From Trichobilharzia szidati (Eukaryota; Platyhelminthes; Trematoda; Strigeidida; Schistosomatidae): DNA of 64,000 bases. Both the position numbers and the translations under genes were made by a program. Location: NCBI GenBank assembly GCA_944472155.2, contig OX235279.1, positions 138,418,920 to 138,482,919 on the forward strand, read 5' to 3'. The notes beneath the pieces were generated by a model. That model worked only from the letters and a program-made list of their open reading frames with translations. It was not told the origin of the DNA and ran no database searches. Shown here in pieces: positions 10,259 to 21,379 of this stretch. How positions within the stretch are numbered: position 1 is the first letter of the stretch; each line of letters opens with the position of its first letter.

Positions 10259-10956
10259 ATTCAGCAGTTCGAAATTGTTGTCTTCTGATATTGAAATCAG
10301 CGACAATTAACTAACGTTGAATTCTATTGTCTAAAGAAAATGTGCATCTCTAAAAAATGAACAACATTCGGTCAAGAATCGAAAATATTAAAATTAACAA
10401 GTATTCTGATTCACACGCCGTTCTGTTGATTGTAACCATGCAACGGGACATAAACTAAGGTACACTGAAAGCACAGGGTATGGTTCAATTATCAGAAAAA
10501 TATTCAAACATCGTTTTTGAAAAGGTACACTTTTCTGAGAATAAACGGAAAATTTTATTTTTCTCACTAGTATTTGATTTTTTCGAAGTATGTTCTTCTT
10601 TTAGCTGCGTTTCACCATGGTGTTCAATAGAAACTTAGAAGTGTTTTTGCTCTATTCTGGAGTCTTTCGTCATCTTTATTTTTCTCATATTCAGAGTGTA
10701 AGCATCAGCTTTCTGAATGATTGTGTATAGCAGACAGCATTTTTCAGTTATGCTAGATTTCTGATGCTTTACTGACAAAAATTTAACATCTCGTTATCGC
10801 CTCTGAACTCATGTCATTTGAAACTAATTCCAGAGTTAAATTGTGGATTTTTTGTCGACTGAGCTTTTTGATTAGCTTGCGATGAGTACTGAGTATTCTC
10901 AGTGCACTGACTATATATACCACAGATGATTTGTTCGATACCTCTTTCAATAGTTT

Positions 10957-11307
10957 CTAAGTAGCAAGTGCCAAAAAAACTGTACTCATGATGAGAGACA
11001 TTGAATTGGGATAATCTTCAAAAGGTGAATGAGGACAGACAGTTACGAGTAATAGATGATAGACTTTGGGCTGATTCACGAACCGGTAGAAGTTGGAAGT
11101 CACCAGTTGTGGATTTTGACTCAGTGATTGAATAGATACATGCTTGTCATCCATCATGATGGCGTTATTTTCGATTTTTTTAGTAATAGAAGTGTGGTCA
11201 TCTGTGTTATAATAACAAAACTTCCCAAAAGCTTTAGATATGCCCTTCTTTACTTCACCACTTCCCTCTTCAACTATTAGATTTATTATCAAATTGAACA
11301 GGTACAC
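10957..11307 (-). other. Unrecognised open frame of 116 codons
   Basis: An uninterrupted minus-strand frame without low-complexity content, with a hydrophobic stretch near its C-terminus. I recognise no domain and see no splice or promoter context. It may be chance, or an eroded exon or transposon fragment. The surrounding 10265-11930 stretch holds nothing else I can support. Confidence 0.15.
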
Positions 11308-11943
11308 TTATTCATCTCCTGATTCCAATACCAGACTTGTATTACAGAAAATGAAAATTTCACAGAAATGGAAGATTATACTAATAACTGTTTCATAATA
11401 CTGAATACGGATGTACTGAATAGATTTAAACTCAGTCAGAGAACAAACAGAGGACCTCCAGATTAGTATGGAAGCATGTTGACGATCAGCTGCTAGGTTA
11501 GAGTCTGCATGTTGATGAGTTCTAACTTCTATCAATCTCCACTATAACACCACCGTTACTAAGCGTCTTTCTCATTTAATTATCACAACTTTCCACTGAT
11601 ATACTGGAAAATTCAACTTAGTATTAGTCACATGTGAGTATTACATTATTAAATCAAAGTTGGGTTTATAGAAATTCTATTGATTTTATGGTCGATTTGA
11701 TCAAGTACATGGGCTAGTTACTGAGCCATTGAAATCTGAAAAACACAGTTTAGAACAGAAGTTTAGTGCTGCTTCATCTTTATCACTTCTGAATTGGCTT
11801 GCCACGCAGTTTACCGGGAAACTAATCATATCCTAACATATTCAAAATCTGCATCCTGAAATTTATTGACAAGTATTTCCATACCTTTTTTCCTCAACTA
11901 ACTTTTGTTTCTGTGGTGAATGGTGACTGGCACAGGAACACAG

Positions 11944-11988
11944 TATGCACATTTCGTCCTATTTCGGAATCCTCCACTGGATATACCT
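11944..11988 (-). ncRNA. Degenerate hammerhead ribozyme motif
   Basis: The minus strand reads GGATTCC, loop, GGAC, GAAA, then TGTGCATA. The helix II 3' strand and the GAAA core are intact. The CUGANGA core is replaced by a GTGGAGGA-like string. Probably not catalytic. Confidence 0.5.
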
Positions 11989-12129
11989 GAATCCTCCCAG
12001 AGCTTGATGGTTCGATGAGACTCGGACCAAGTACGCATCGTCTTAAACACCAAAGCGTTATCGATTAGATCGCTTGTGTTTAGGCCTCAGTGGAAATGTA
12101 ACCACTCACTGTGGAAGGCAGATACATCC

Positions 12130-12175
12130 GGATGGCGTGTCCTGAATAGGACAAAATGCGCATCCTGGCTTCCAT
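12130..12175 (+). ncRNA. Degenerate hammerhead ribozyme motif
   Basis: The plus strand reads TGTCC, TGAATA loop, GGACA (a perfect helix II), then AAAA where GAAA is expected, then ATGCGCATC, a self-complementary minimal helix III ending in an AUC-type cleavage triplet. The CUGANGA core is lost. This resembles the minimal helix III design of schistosome hammerheads but is mutated. Confidence 0.55.
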
Positions 12176-12234
12176 AGCTAGTCAACATCCACCAAATCGC
12201 TTCAAGTTAATCCTAGGACATCACTGAAACCTCT

Positions 12235-13250
12235 ACACTATCAGCCCATATGTCGACAGAGGCCAAACATTTCGGTTCAACCGATCAACAGAAAAATCAA
12301 CATTAAACAAAAATTTGTGACTTCCACTTTTGTTATATTTTATAAGAGAAAAGTGGTAAATAATAAAATAAAATAAATCAGCCGACTGAAAATCTTTGAT
12401 CTACGCCTTTTTGACAACTGCAAAATCGTTGTTTTGCTGTTGTAATGATGTTGAAAAATACAAGTTAAATACGAGTTAAACAGCGAATAAATCACAAAAA
12501 ATAAATGAATAATTTAATAAACACTTCGGTTGACCAGACTTTCATAATAATAATAAGTTATTTGTAATTGAATAATGAATACATATTTGCGTGTCAATAT
12601 TTTTTAATAATTTCCCAAAGATGAAACCATAAATAGACATGCCAACATACCAGTGAACTTTGCTTTCGAGTTGTGTTCTTTGTATAAGTGAACACATAAC
12701 AAAATTTAGCTCTGCGTATAAGCCATCAAGAGGGTAGAACAAGGGGAAAGGAAGGTCTATGCGCTCCCTACCCTTTTGATTTACTAATTATAGCGTGTAC
12801 TGATTTTCAGTAATCTTGCCATTTTATCAGTGTTGAATATATATAAATCACCCTGATCATAAATCAAATATGTGTATATATGCATTCATGTTTTGTTGTT
12901 TTTTTGACAGAAAGAATTTTTTAAACAATTCTTTGAATGCAAATTTAGAGGGTTATGTATCTGTGTGCATAAGTGGGTATAATGTCAATCTGTGTTTATG
13001 TGTGTGTATGTGTGTGTGTGTGTGCAATACGATCTGTCGAGGTGAAAATAAATGTGAAATCATGAGGTTAGGTGATTACTTTTTAAAACAAGTATCATTT
13101 CAAAGATACTTTTCACTACATTTTGATAATACTTAATGGAATATTTTAAAAATACAACAGCAAAATAATAGACAATTTGCTTAGCTGCTCCTTTTTCTTG
13201 GCTTACCACTGAAACTATTCGTAACTGACCATGTATGATTATTTTACGCC
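12235..13250. other. No gene recognised; TG microsatellite
   Basis: AT-rich DNA with a (TG)n tract at about 12997-13024. The frames here are low in complexity and not supportable. Confidence 0.5.
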
Positions 13251-13260
13251 ATATGAAACC

Positions 13261-13490
13261 ACGCGTTGGTGGCACAGAGATGGAGTGCTCGCCTACTAAA
13301 CATGTGGTTCAGGGTTCGATACCTGGCCAACGCGCTCCTTTACCTCGCTTGGCCAGTAATAAGACTGGTAAAGAAGGAAGGTTGGGCATGAGGCCAGCAA
13401 CTCCATCCCGTACAAATAAACACCACTGCCTCTAGCATGAAGCCCTATGTTTCACTGGGAATGCAAAGGAATAAGAAAGACCAAAAAATG
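13261..13490 (+). mobile_element. tRNA-derived SINE with RTE-like tail, copy 1
   Basis: The tRNA-like head at 13268-13335 (GGTGGCACAGAG A-box region, GGTTCGATACC B-box) is followed by the body TTACCTCGCTTGGCCA, GGAAGGTTGGGCATGAGGCC and the tail GAAGCCCTATGTTTCACTGG. The same head, body and tail occur at 26961, 33398 and 46021. The tail resembles the 3' end of RTE copies (for example 37760-37780). Short flanking similarity (AAACCAC at about 13255 and 13495) may be a target duplication. Confidence 0.8.
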
Positions 13491-13682
13491 ACGTAAAACC
13501 ACAAATACACAGATTTCATAATTGGCACTGTATTTGTCACACCTAATGCAAAGTTGACTAATCTACCAAAGTATGGACAATTGACTCTTATGCGTTTCAA
13601 TATTAATTATATGGGTTGTACTGAATGTGTAATAAAAACCCTTAAAAAAGCATAAGACTTGATGAAAAAAGACGTAGAAGAC

Positions 13683-14025
13683 TGTAACGACAGAAGACAA
13701 GGGCCAGGCAACAGATCACTTATTGAGAAAATCAACAGATATTTATAGATTTTTATGTACATTGTTATTAGCATTATTGTTAGCAGAGAAGCAACTTCTT
13801 CTGATTGATTATTTTCTTGTCGAAGGTTATTCTGCTACCGTTTCTCAGAAAGTTAAGCCATATATCTGCGAATCGTATTTGCACACGTTACGTCTTCTGT
13901 GATTGGTTGTTGAGTTCCTCAAGGTCAATCTTTGTTATTGTTTTTTCTCATGACCCCGATTCGGGACGTAACATTGACGTAAATTGCTGTCTACAATTTT
14001 TGGCTTGCAGCTAGCTCTCGTCACA
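13683..14025 (+). mobile_element. Solo LTR (Ty3/gypsy-type), copy 1
   Basis: A 343 bp unit that starts TGTAACGAC and ends TCACA. It is related along its length to the reverse complement of 42026-42329. Shared blocks include GACAAGGGCCAGGCAACAGAT, AAAATCAACA-ATATTTATAGATTTT and AACATTGACGT. Flanks are AGAC (13679-13682) and AGAT (14026-14029), a possible 4 bp target duplication with one change. No pol gene or second LTR is nearby. Family is inferred; schistosome gypsy elements such as Boudicca have LTRs of similar size. The 14030-14440 stretch after it is featureless. Confidence 0.75.
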
Positions 14026-14439
14026 AGATAATGTGGTTTCGCAGATAAGATTGTAGATTGTACCACCTTGAATTAATGAGTCAAGTCTTTCTCGTAACAC
14101 TAGATGGGGCACCTACGAGTCAGGAAAACTGACCATATCAGTACACAGAAATACTATGTAGGAACTATAGCGACAGTTAATCACATACTCTCAATTGGCT
14201 GATAATAATACTATAAAAATACGTACCAAGCCATTAGATTAAAATACGATTGCTTTTTAACTTGAAGATTCTGAATGAGTAGAATCTGTTGTGCAATAAA
14301 CTACGCTGAAAATTCAGTATATTGTGTAGATGTTTTGTGTGGGATAAAGCTATTACTATTATTATAAATGATTTGGCTTGGGCTTAAGAATTGAGACTTT
14401 ACACAATTAGCCTATTAATAAAACAAACTGAGTTTAGTC

Positions 14440-14775
14440 TTTTGGATGGGACTTGCCAAGATTTATCTTGTATGTGTTAGCTTTATAACCAAAGCCGACC
14501 AATGGCAAGTGTTTAAGCATGACTGTAAGCATAGAATCACTAGTATTATAGCAAAATATGAAGGTTTAAGTCGGTTCCTCTTTCTTGACTTATTCATTAG
14601 AAGACCAGATGATGGTGCAGTCGAAATAGGGATATACTTCACCATACAGTATTCAATCAATGCTAGATTCTGTCCAGTGAGACACAATCAGGTGTTAGTT
14701 AGGTAACCATTTGAGAGTGTAAAGAAATTTCGCTTTAAAGATATTCTGCATGGACAGTTGGAGTTTACTGAAAAG
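14440..14775 (+). mobile_element. Penelope-like RT scrap (element C)
   Basis: The plus-strand frame 14446-14706 contains FLFLDLFIRRPDDGAVEIGIY, then a segment ending VRHNQVLVR. This corresponds to the block after the catalytic box in elements A and B (FLDVFLAKMNDDTIERSIF, then TQYKKNLVRTLF). No catalytic box or endonuclease remains. A small, old fragment; moderate confidence. Confidence 0.5.
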
Positions 14776-14789
14776 GAGTAGTCTGAAAA

Positions 14790-15355
14790 TGGGTAACTTA
14801 AGAGGTTCACGAGTAAATAAAAACGAAATTAGGTTGATGAAAAGAACATCCCTACAGTCGAGTAAAAGCCAGAATTTACATTGTTAACCCTCAAAGGATA
14901 TGATGCATCATATATAAGGCTGAAAATTATTCCTCCTTATATCACTACTTGTGTAATGCAAAGTACACAGGTGGAGTTCAAAAGTCACACGCAGCTGAAT
15001 AATTGACTTGGAAGGAAAGATACTTAGGTATCGACATATTTTCATCGAATATATTCCCAAAAGCTGAGTACAAAGATGTCCCTAGCACCTTACCACCTCA
15101 TTTACTCGACATCTAATAGAACTCATACACATAGTTGATATCTCTATCGCGTCTGATATTATCAACAAGCAAAGATATCAAGCCATTTTTGTTGGATCTT
15201 TCGGTACCCAGAGGTTTAAACTCAACCTGTGAATACAAAAAGAAAACGTAATTGATCTCAGCTAATCTTCGTAAAGACTAATTATTATCTTACATTATAT
15301 TTGGTCCAGTTAACAAGTCACTTCTAAATGTCTTCTTGCGTATTACCACGTAACT
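14790..15355. other. No feature recognised
   Basis: AT-rich with no supportable signal. Confidence 0.45.
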
Positions 15356-15359
15356 GTCT

Positions 15360-16405
15360 TCCTGTATGTTACCAGGTGAATACGGCGACTTAAGCCTCAG
15401 CTAAAACTGGTGCGGAAACATTCTCTTGTCCACCTCAAGCAAAATATTGGGTCACGTCATCCTAAAGAGAATAGAAGAAGTACCGGGTGCAAGACTGCTC
15501 CCAGAACAAGCTGGATTCAGAAGAAGGAAAGCATGCACTGAAAAAACTGCAGCATCGGTAGCCAAATCTATACCTCATTTTAGTCCAGTTTGAAAAGGCC
15601 TTCGACAGCATTGAGCGTGAAGTAATTTGGAAACTACTTCAACACTACGAAGTGCCCCCTCCCAATTGTGATGGACTAGATTATGCGTCAGACTGCTGGG
15701 AGCGAGAAGACAGGAATATTTTGGACTGAGAAGACTCTAAATGACTTAAACTTCATGGATGATTTATGTCTGTCACATAAATCTGAAGAACTACAAGCAA
15801 AAATAACCAGCTGGAAGAAGAAACAGAGAAGAAGGAACTTTATATGAACATGGAGGAGAATAAGGCGATTGGGGTAACCAGTCAACAAGCAGTACAAATC
15901 GCTATCAATGCAATACATTTGGAAGAAGTCACTTCTTTCACTTACCTCATTTGGGCAGCATCGAAAAAGCATGACTGACTCTCGTCGCTCTGAAGTCAAA
16001 GAGGAAATTTGCTGAAATCACAATATCAGACAGTATCCACATTTTCTACATTAATATCAAACCAGTGCTTCTCTATGGTTCAGAAGCTTGGCATGTGCGT
16101 CGAGAACAGCATTTCTAGAAGGTATCAGATTTGCATCAGCATTTCCTTTGGTTCCTTAGTGAAGATCAGTTGGTCATCTGGGGAGGATAAACAGACAGCA
16201 ACACTGGCAAAGGAACAACTGAGAACCTTCCATCTAAAAAATATGCACAAGATAATGGATGTGGGTGGAATATACGCTGAACGCACAGTCGAGTGACACT
16301 ACAAGCCACGCCCTACAATAGAATCCGAATGGGAATCGAGCGTTGGGCATCCGCGACTGATTGTGTGGGAGGACAAGGAAAGTCTGCAGTATGAAAGAAG
16401 CTTCG
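15360..16405 (+). mobile_element. Degenerate RTE (SR2-like) copy
   Basis: Plus-strand frames, broken by many stops, give in order: GDLS with LLSTSSKILGHVILKRI, LLPEQAGFRRRKACTEK, an FEKAFDSIE-type motif A at about 15590, LNFMDDLCLSH (motif C with one Asp pair retained, at about 15750), then EEVTSFTYL, and a C-terminal connection region with WASA around 16340. It is 5' truncated and interrupted. It is the same family as the 36.3 and 53.3 kb copies but much older. Confidence 0.8.
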
Positions 16406-16409
16406 AAAT

Positions 16410-17695
16410 AAAATGCTCGTACTTTATTCTGAGAGTGCTATCTGTTTTTGCTTTGAAAGAGATGATCAACTTAAAAGTTGCATTAGGCGAATAAAATCAC
16501 GCATAATATCCGTCAAATCTATTCATTAAATTGGAGAAATATTACAATGGAAATATATGATTTCTTTACAAAATAATCTGAATCCCCGTGTTTGTGTTTG
16601 GAAAGGTTTACGTGAACTGTTGAAAATCCGATGGTTTGTGAATCTCGCTTCTGTTTGACAAAGTCTTGTGAGTTTGTTGATAAGCTTCCTAGTAAGAAGA
16701 CCATTTGTATCAAGTTCTATTCTTACATCAGAGTTTTACATGTAAATATGTGACAAAAAAGTGCACTCAAATTTAATATATTCTTAACAGTAGGAGTTTC
16801 CCTAACTTTCTTTTTAACACCAGTATGAATCAGAAGTTGCACTTATCTATTTAGGGAGCAAGCAACTAAAGATTTCATTTGAATTCAACAATCCGGTTAG
16901 AATTTATGACACGCTGTTTTGAGAATACAGATGAGTGAAAGTCAAGAAGCCAGTATTTTGAAACCGCAAAAATTAGAATTACATTAAACGCGTCTATTAT
17001 GACTTCATTACGCTGGCGGCTCAGTTATTTTATGCTACATTAAATATGTGAGTTGATGACACTATCCGAACTGATGTAGAATGAAAGGGATTTAAGCTTA
17101 GCACTGACTGGTTGACAGTCAAATACTAAAGACAATGAATCACATGCCTACTGTAATTGATTTATAAATAATTTTATTATTTATAGTTCAAGAGTAAATT
17201 TGCCTATCTACTATGAAAAAAGAACTGAATAATTAATTAGTTAATTAATTCTATAGACTCCATTTTAATCTGTATAACTTATTGGGCTTAAATTATTGCC
17301 TATATAACCCTACGTCTCGTTTCCATGTTAACGCATTCTCAATGATTCTTTCAAATAAACAAAATCTTTATTGGGATAGGAGAGTCATGACGGCTAATCT
17401 TTACAAGTAAGCTACCCGTATTCTTATCTTTTTATTTAATTTCATCTTTTTTTCATTTCTATAAGAATTATGATAAATTTCATGACAAGTTTTGAACAGG
17501 GTAATACAGTAGCTGTTGAGTAGGATGCGGAACAGTGCCTTCATATTAAAAGAAATATCTTAATGGAAAAAAACCACCATCTGATTTTGAAGTGATTACT
17601 TTCAACTGACGAATTCTGAATAGGAGGATACGTGTAGAAATCCTGGGTATAATTGGTAGTGGACAACAAACAGGCAACTTTAACGAAGATGATAA
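16410..17695. other. No feature recognised
   Basis: AT-rich sequence. A 64-codon minus-strand frame at 16519-16713 has no recognisable domain and is probably chance. Confidence 0.45.
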
Positions 17696-17699
17696 TGAA

Positions 17700-18228
17700 A
17701 TCAAATTATTATTATTGTTTCCTTTAATTCCTAGAGGAACATAGGGGTTCAGCCCTGCGTCTCCATTGCGTTCGGTTCTCTGCTAGAGTCTTCACCTGGC
17801 TCCATGTCTGCCCACACGTTTTCATCTCCTCTTCACATGACCTCCTCCAAATCACCCTTGCACTGACGACCAACTCGCCGCTTCCCTTTCGGGTTCCACT
17901 CGAGCAATGGCTTGTCTAGTGATGTCACTTGATGGTTTGTTTCCTCAGAGTATGGCCAATCCATCTTCATTTCTTCCTGACTATTTGTTTCACAATCGGT
18001 TCCTGGTTGGTTCGTTCCCAAAGATCCCTGTTGCTGATGTTTTCTGGCCATCGGATCTTGAGTATTGAGCGAAGACAACTGTTATGAAGGTCTGTAGTTT
18101 GTTTGAGATACTCTTTATGACTCGCAGTGCAAGTCTCTGATCCGTATAGTAGCACTGACTGAATTCACATTGGAGTTGAAAATCCGGATCTTATTTTTGA
18201 TGCTGAGTGCTGTTGACCTCCACACAAC
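17700..18228 (-). mobile_element. RTE (SR2-like) 3' fragment
   Basis: On the minus strand: IRISTPM-like, GSETCTASHKEYLKQTTDLHNSCLRSILKIRWPE, ERTNQEP, MKMDWPYSEE and LEWNPKGKRRVGRQCKGDLEEVM, then the 3' end (AGGGCTGAACCCCTATGTTCC) and an (ATT/AAT)n tail at 17703-17717. The copy at 61385-62000 is the closest relative, in the same orientation. It is a 5'-truncated insertion or fragment. Confidence 0.85.
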
Positions 18229-18489
18229 TGATTCATTCGTTCCTATGACATTCGCTGGAAATTACGAATAAATTAATAATTCTTGTAAAGTGTTTTTGTT
18301 TGGTCCATGGAAGATGCAGTATATGCTTAGTGTTGTGGCATCAACAGCTCCATAGTTCTTTGATTAATTGTTGCTAGTTCGTATCAGGTATTCAGATTGT
18401 TTGTATTTTATTTAAAACATAATGTTTTTGCGTCTGATGACTAGACTCTGTTAGAATATCAAACTAGATATGTTCACTTGATGTCATAA

Positions 18490-19000
18490 ACTGTTTAGGG
18501 GTGGGAAGCCTGACAACAGTTACTTTTCAGTCATTATGGGAAACTTTAACTTAACAGATGTTAAAGCTAAGTCATCCAGAAAAAGTACTTAAGAATGACT
18601 GAGAAGATTTGTAGCGCATATGGATTCGTTTAGTATTGTTATATCCTTTTGTCTGTATAGTTCAGCTGAGAAACTTTCTTTCACTGTCCTTTTGGATAAC
18701 ATTCTCAACGTTGATCCCAATGTGAAGTGAGTTTTGGGAACTCTAGATGGACGAAATATCTCTCCTAATTGGTGGTGATCTTGGTTATGAGCCGTTATAC
18801 CTTAAGATTTTTCCAGGATTTTATTCACTCGTATTGATGCTGTTCGTCATGCCGACTTGATGTGTTCCTTATTATTTGATTAGTTTGATCAATTTCATGA
18901 TGTCCTGTAACTGTAAACTGATCCCTTATATTCTTCAGTTTTACACTGTTGCAGATTCCTAAACTTCTACAGTTCAATCCATGTCTTTCGTTAGCCTTGT
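18490..19000 (+). mobile_element. CR1-like endonuclease relic
   Basis: In the plus strand 18500-18655 gives SVIMGNFNLTDVKAKSSRKST, two stops, then LRRFVAHMDSFSIV. This is the GDFN block of an AP-type endonuclease from a CR1/jockey-like element, with the Asp changed to Asn. Later blocks are only faintly visible. It is inactive and heavily mutated, and is not the same family as the 50.7 kb element as far as can be judged by eye. Confidence 0.55.
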
Positions 19001-19009
19001 ACTGTCATG

Positions 19010-20325
19010 AAAGAATTTGTACCCTGTTTTCTGACTGGCAGTTTGTGTTCATGGATAGGAAACTGAATGAGACGTCCTCTCTGGCCAGTATTTAGTTTTA
19101 TTTTGACGTATTCATCAATAAGGTGTATTTGAAGTTGTCAGCCATTTCATGCTTACCTACTATACAGTAACAAAAAAATGTGTGAAACAATTTCCTGCAA
19201 AACCTATAACCTTACGTTTTGTCTTACGTGTTGTTCGGTTCATAGGCTTTATTGCTAATATAAAATATTTGCCCGCTACTCAAAAGTATGAGACATGTTC
19301 AAATTCCAGTTCATACATTGTTCTGTGCATCTGAATGCCTTAATAATATGTCATATACATTCATCTCCTCCTACCATATGTTTATTTGCTTTGTTTGGAT
19401 TTTGGAATAACTGTATAATATCCTGATTGTATGGACAGCTAGTTCTCTGAATCCATTAAGAGAAAACAATATCAAATCTATCATGAATTTAATTATTAGT
19501 AAATAAGATCTTGAGAAAGATAAGTATATGAATTTTAAAGAAAGACATTTCCTGATCGGATCCAGTATGACTGAATACAGTGAAATCATATCTATGTTTT
19601 CGGGCTCCTACAGACTGTCATAAGTTAAATGTGCTCGACTTCCAGTCAAGCGGTCTTTAGTTCAAATAATGCCTCACGTAATGCAGCCTGTTATGGGCCA
19701 GGTGCAGGGGTGACACGATCATCATAAAATATGTCCCATAAACTGCTTCATGAAGACTGATTCCTAACAACAAGTTAGTTGAATGAGTGCAGAGAAGCAG
19801 CTAAGAGAAAATTATACTATTTTTCATAGACAGATCATTTGAAATTAGAACATTCGAAGCGCAGTAATACCATTAGGTCATAGCTTAGAATGACAATCAG
19901 ATTATTAGCTAACACCTTCGTCTGGTAGCTAGTCATTTTTGTTCCCCGTAATTATGTCGAGCGCCTCGCGTCGTTTCAGTGATTTTACACCTATCTAACG
20001 TACTCATAAATGAAATTATTATTCTTTTCAGTAGCAGAAATGTGTAGTTCTTATAATCTGTGTGTTCCACATAGAGGATAAAACAAGAGTAAGAGTGATA
20101 TTGCTTGATTATATGCTCTGTAAATCATGTAGAGCGTTGCGTGCTACTGATTGATATGAGTAGTATGATACCATTAACCCCAAGTTGGAAGCACTTGTCA
20201 ATCAGATGAGAATAATGTAAACATTAAACAAGCATTTCGTTTGTTTCAAGTTAAGCTAACCAAAAATGCACTCGCACTGATTCACCTCATGTTTGTTTCC
20301 ACACGAGACACAATTTTTGAGATAT
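19010..20325. other. No gene; possible tRNA-like relic
   Basis: At about 19628-19680 a plus-strand string (CTCGACTTCCAGTCAAGCGG, then AGTTCAAAT) resembles part of a tRNA-derived SINE head. The remainder shows nothing recognisable. Confidence 0.35.
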
Positions 20326-20329
20326 GGTG

Positions 20330-21375
20330 GTATTTGTTAGTAGTAAACAGGATTTGACATATTAGATGGTTGCAGGCGGTCGGCATGAGGCTTTAGACCC
20401 AGATTTCGTGCTAGTTGGCACTCACCAGTCAGCAAGGTGTATTTGAAACCTTGAAGGAACTCATATCTCTTCTGATACTAAAACCCTCCTCACCCGATGC
20501 TTCAGTCAGAGACGTTACTACTGAGCTATTCGAGCCGGAGATTGATCTCCCGTAGAAGTGACTGCATTAAATAATTTGGCTGGACACTGACTGGTGTCAT
20601 GCGTTTCCTCCTTTGTTTGCTGTAGACTAATTCCTATCATTCAAGTTTGAAGTTTGGGTCCGAATCTCAGAAGGGATATGAGTTCCTTCAGTATTACAGA
20701 TATGCCTTCCTGATAGGTGTCAACAGTGACACAACCTAGATCTATGGCCAACTGCTGACTGCCTCTAACCACCTAATAACAACAATTCAGAGTGTGCTAT
20801 AATGGAGAGCCACTAAGCATGGTAGCCAAATTGTGAACTTGACTGACAGAATTCACTTTGCGCCAAGCAAAGAGCCAGACGCGTGATACCAGTTGTGACG
20901 TGTTATAGCCCATTGTACATTGATTAGTCGGTAAGAAACTGCCAACATCATGAGTTTAGTCTTTAGTCATGGTGCTGACTGAATTCTGTCCGTCAGGTTT
21001 GCAATGGGGTTATTAATCTAGGTGAACCACCCTCTCGGTGCACTTTGAATTAATGTGAAAAGGGTTGGAGCCGCTCACAAGGAAGCACTAGACCAAAGTT
21101 TCGTGCTTATTAAATAGGTGGTAACATCTTTGACTGTGGCGCTGAGTGATGGAGTTTTGAATCTCCAAGAGGATATGAATTTTTCGTGATTACAGGTACA
21201 TTGTGCTGACGAGAGTAAGTAGGGAAAAAAACTTAGGAGGTTGTTATCAATTGCCAGTAATCACTTCTCGCCAATTCAAAGTGCAGTAAGATAGTGTGAG
21301 ACCTAGATTAATGGCCATACTGAAAACCTGACTGGTAGTCAGCCATAAGACTAAGAATCGGACTCACTACATTGG
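20330..21375. mobile_element. Cluster of type B SINE pieces in both orientations
   Basis: On the minus strand, 20355-20540 carries the type B body and tRNA-like head (TGAGCTATTCGAG is the reverse of the A-box). On the plus strand, 20650-20800 (CGAATCTCAGAAGGGATATGAG and ACCACCTAATAACA) and 20980-21300 carry two further degenerate copies. The units share the spacer seen at 6640-6800 (GAATTCTGTC-GTCAG-TTTGCAATG). This is the densest SINE cluster in the window. Confidence 0.65.
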
Positions 21376-21379
21376 TTAA

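Larger units (their letters stand above)
11930..12230. mobile_element. SM-alpha-like hammerhead repeat, copy 1
   Basis: Two degenerate hammerhead motifs in opposite orientation (11944-11985 minus and 12130-12175 plus) bound about 180 bp of other sequence. The arrangement resembles 40776-41075. Known biology: schistosome SM-alpha repeats carry hammerhead ribozymes with very short helix III. The assignment rests on the motif, not on alignment of the whole unit. Confidence 0.55.

Noticed and set aside
20330..21375. Regularly repeated sequences as a CRISPR array
   Set aside because: Repeats differ in length, spacing and orientation and are SINE pieces; nothing else here is prokaryotic.
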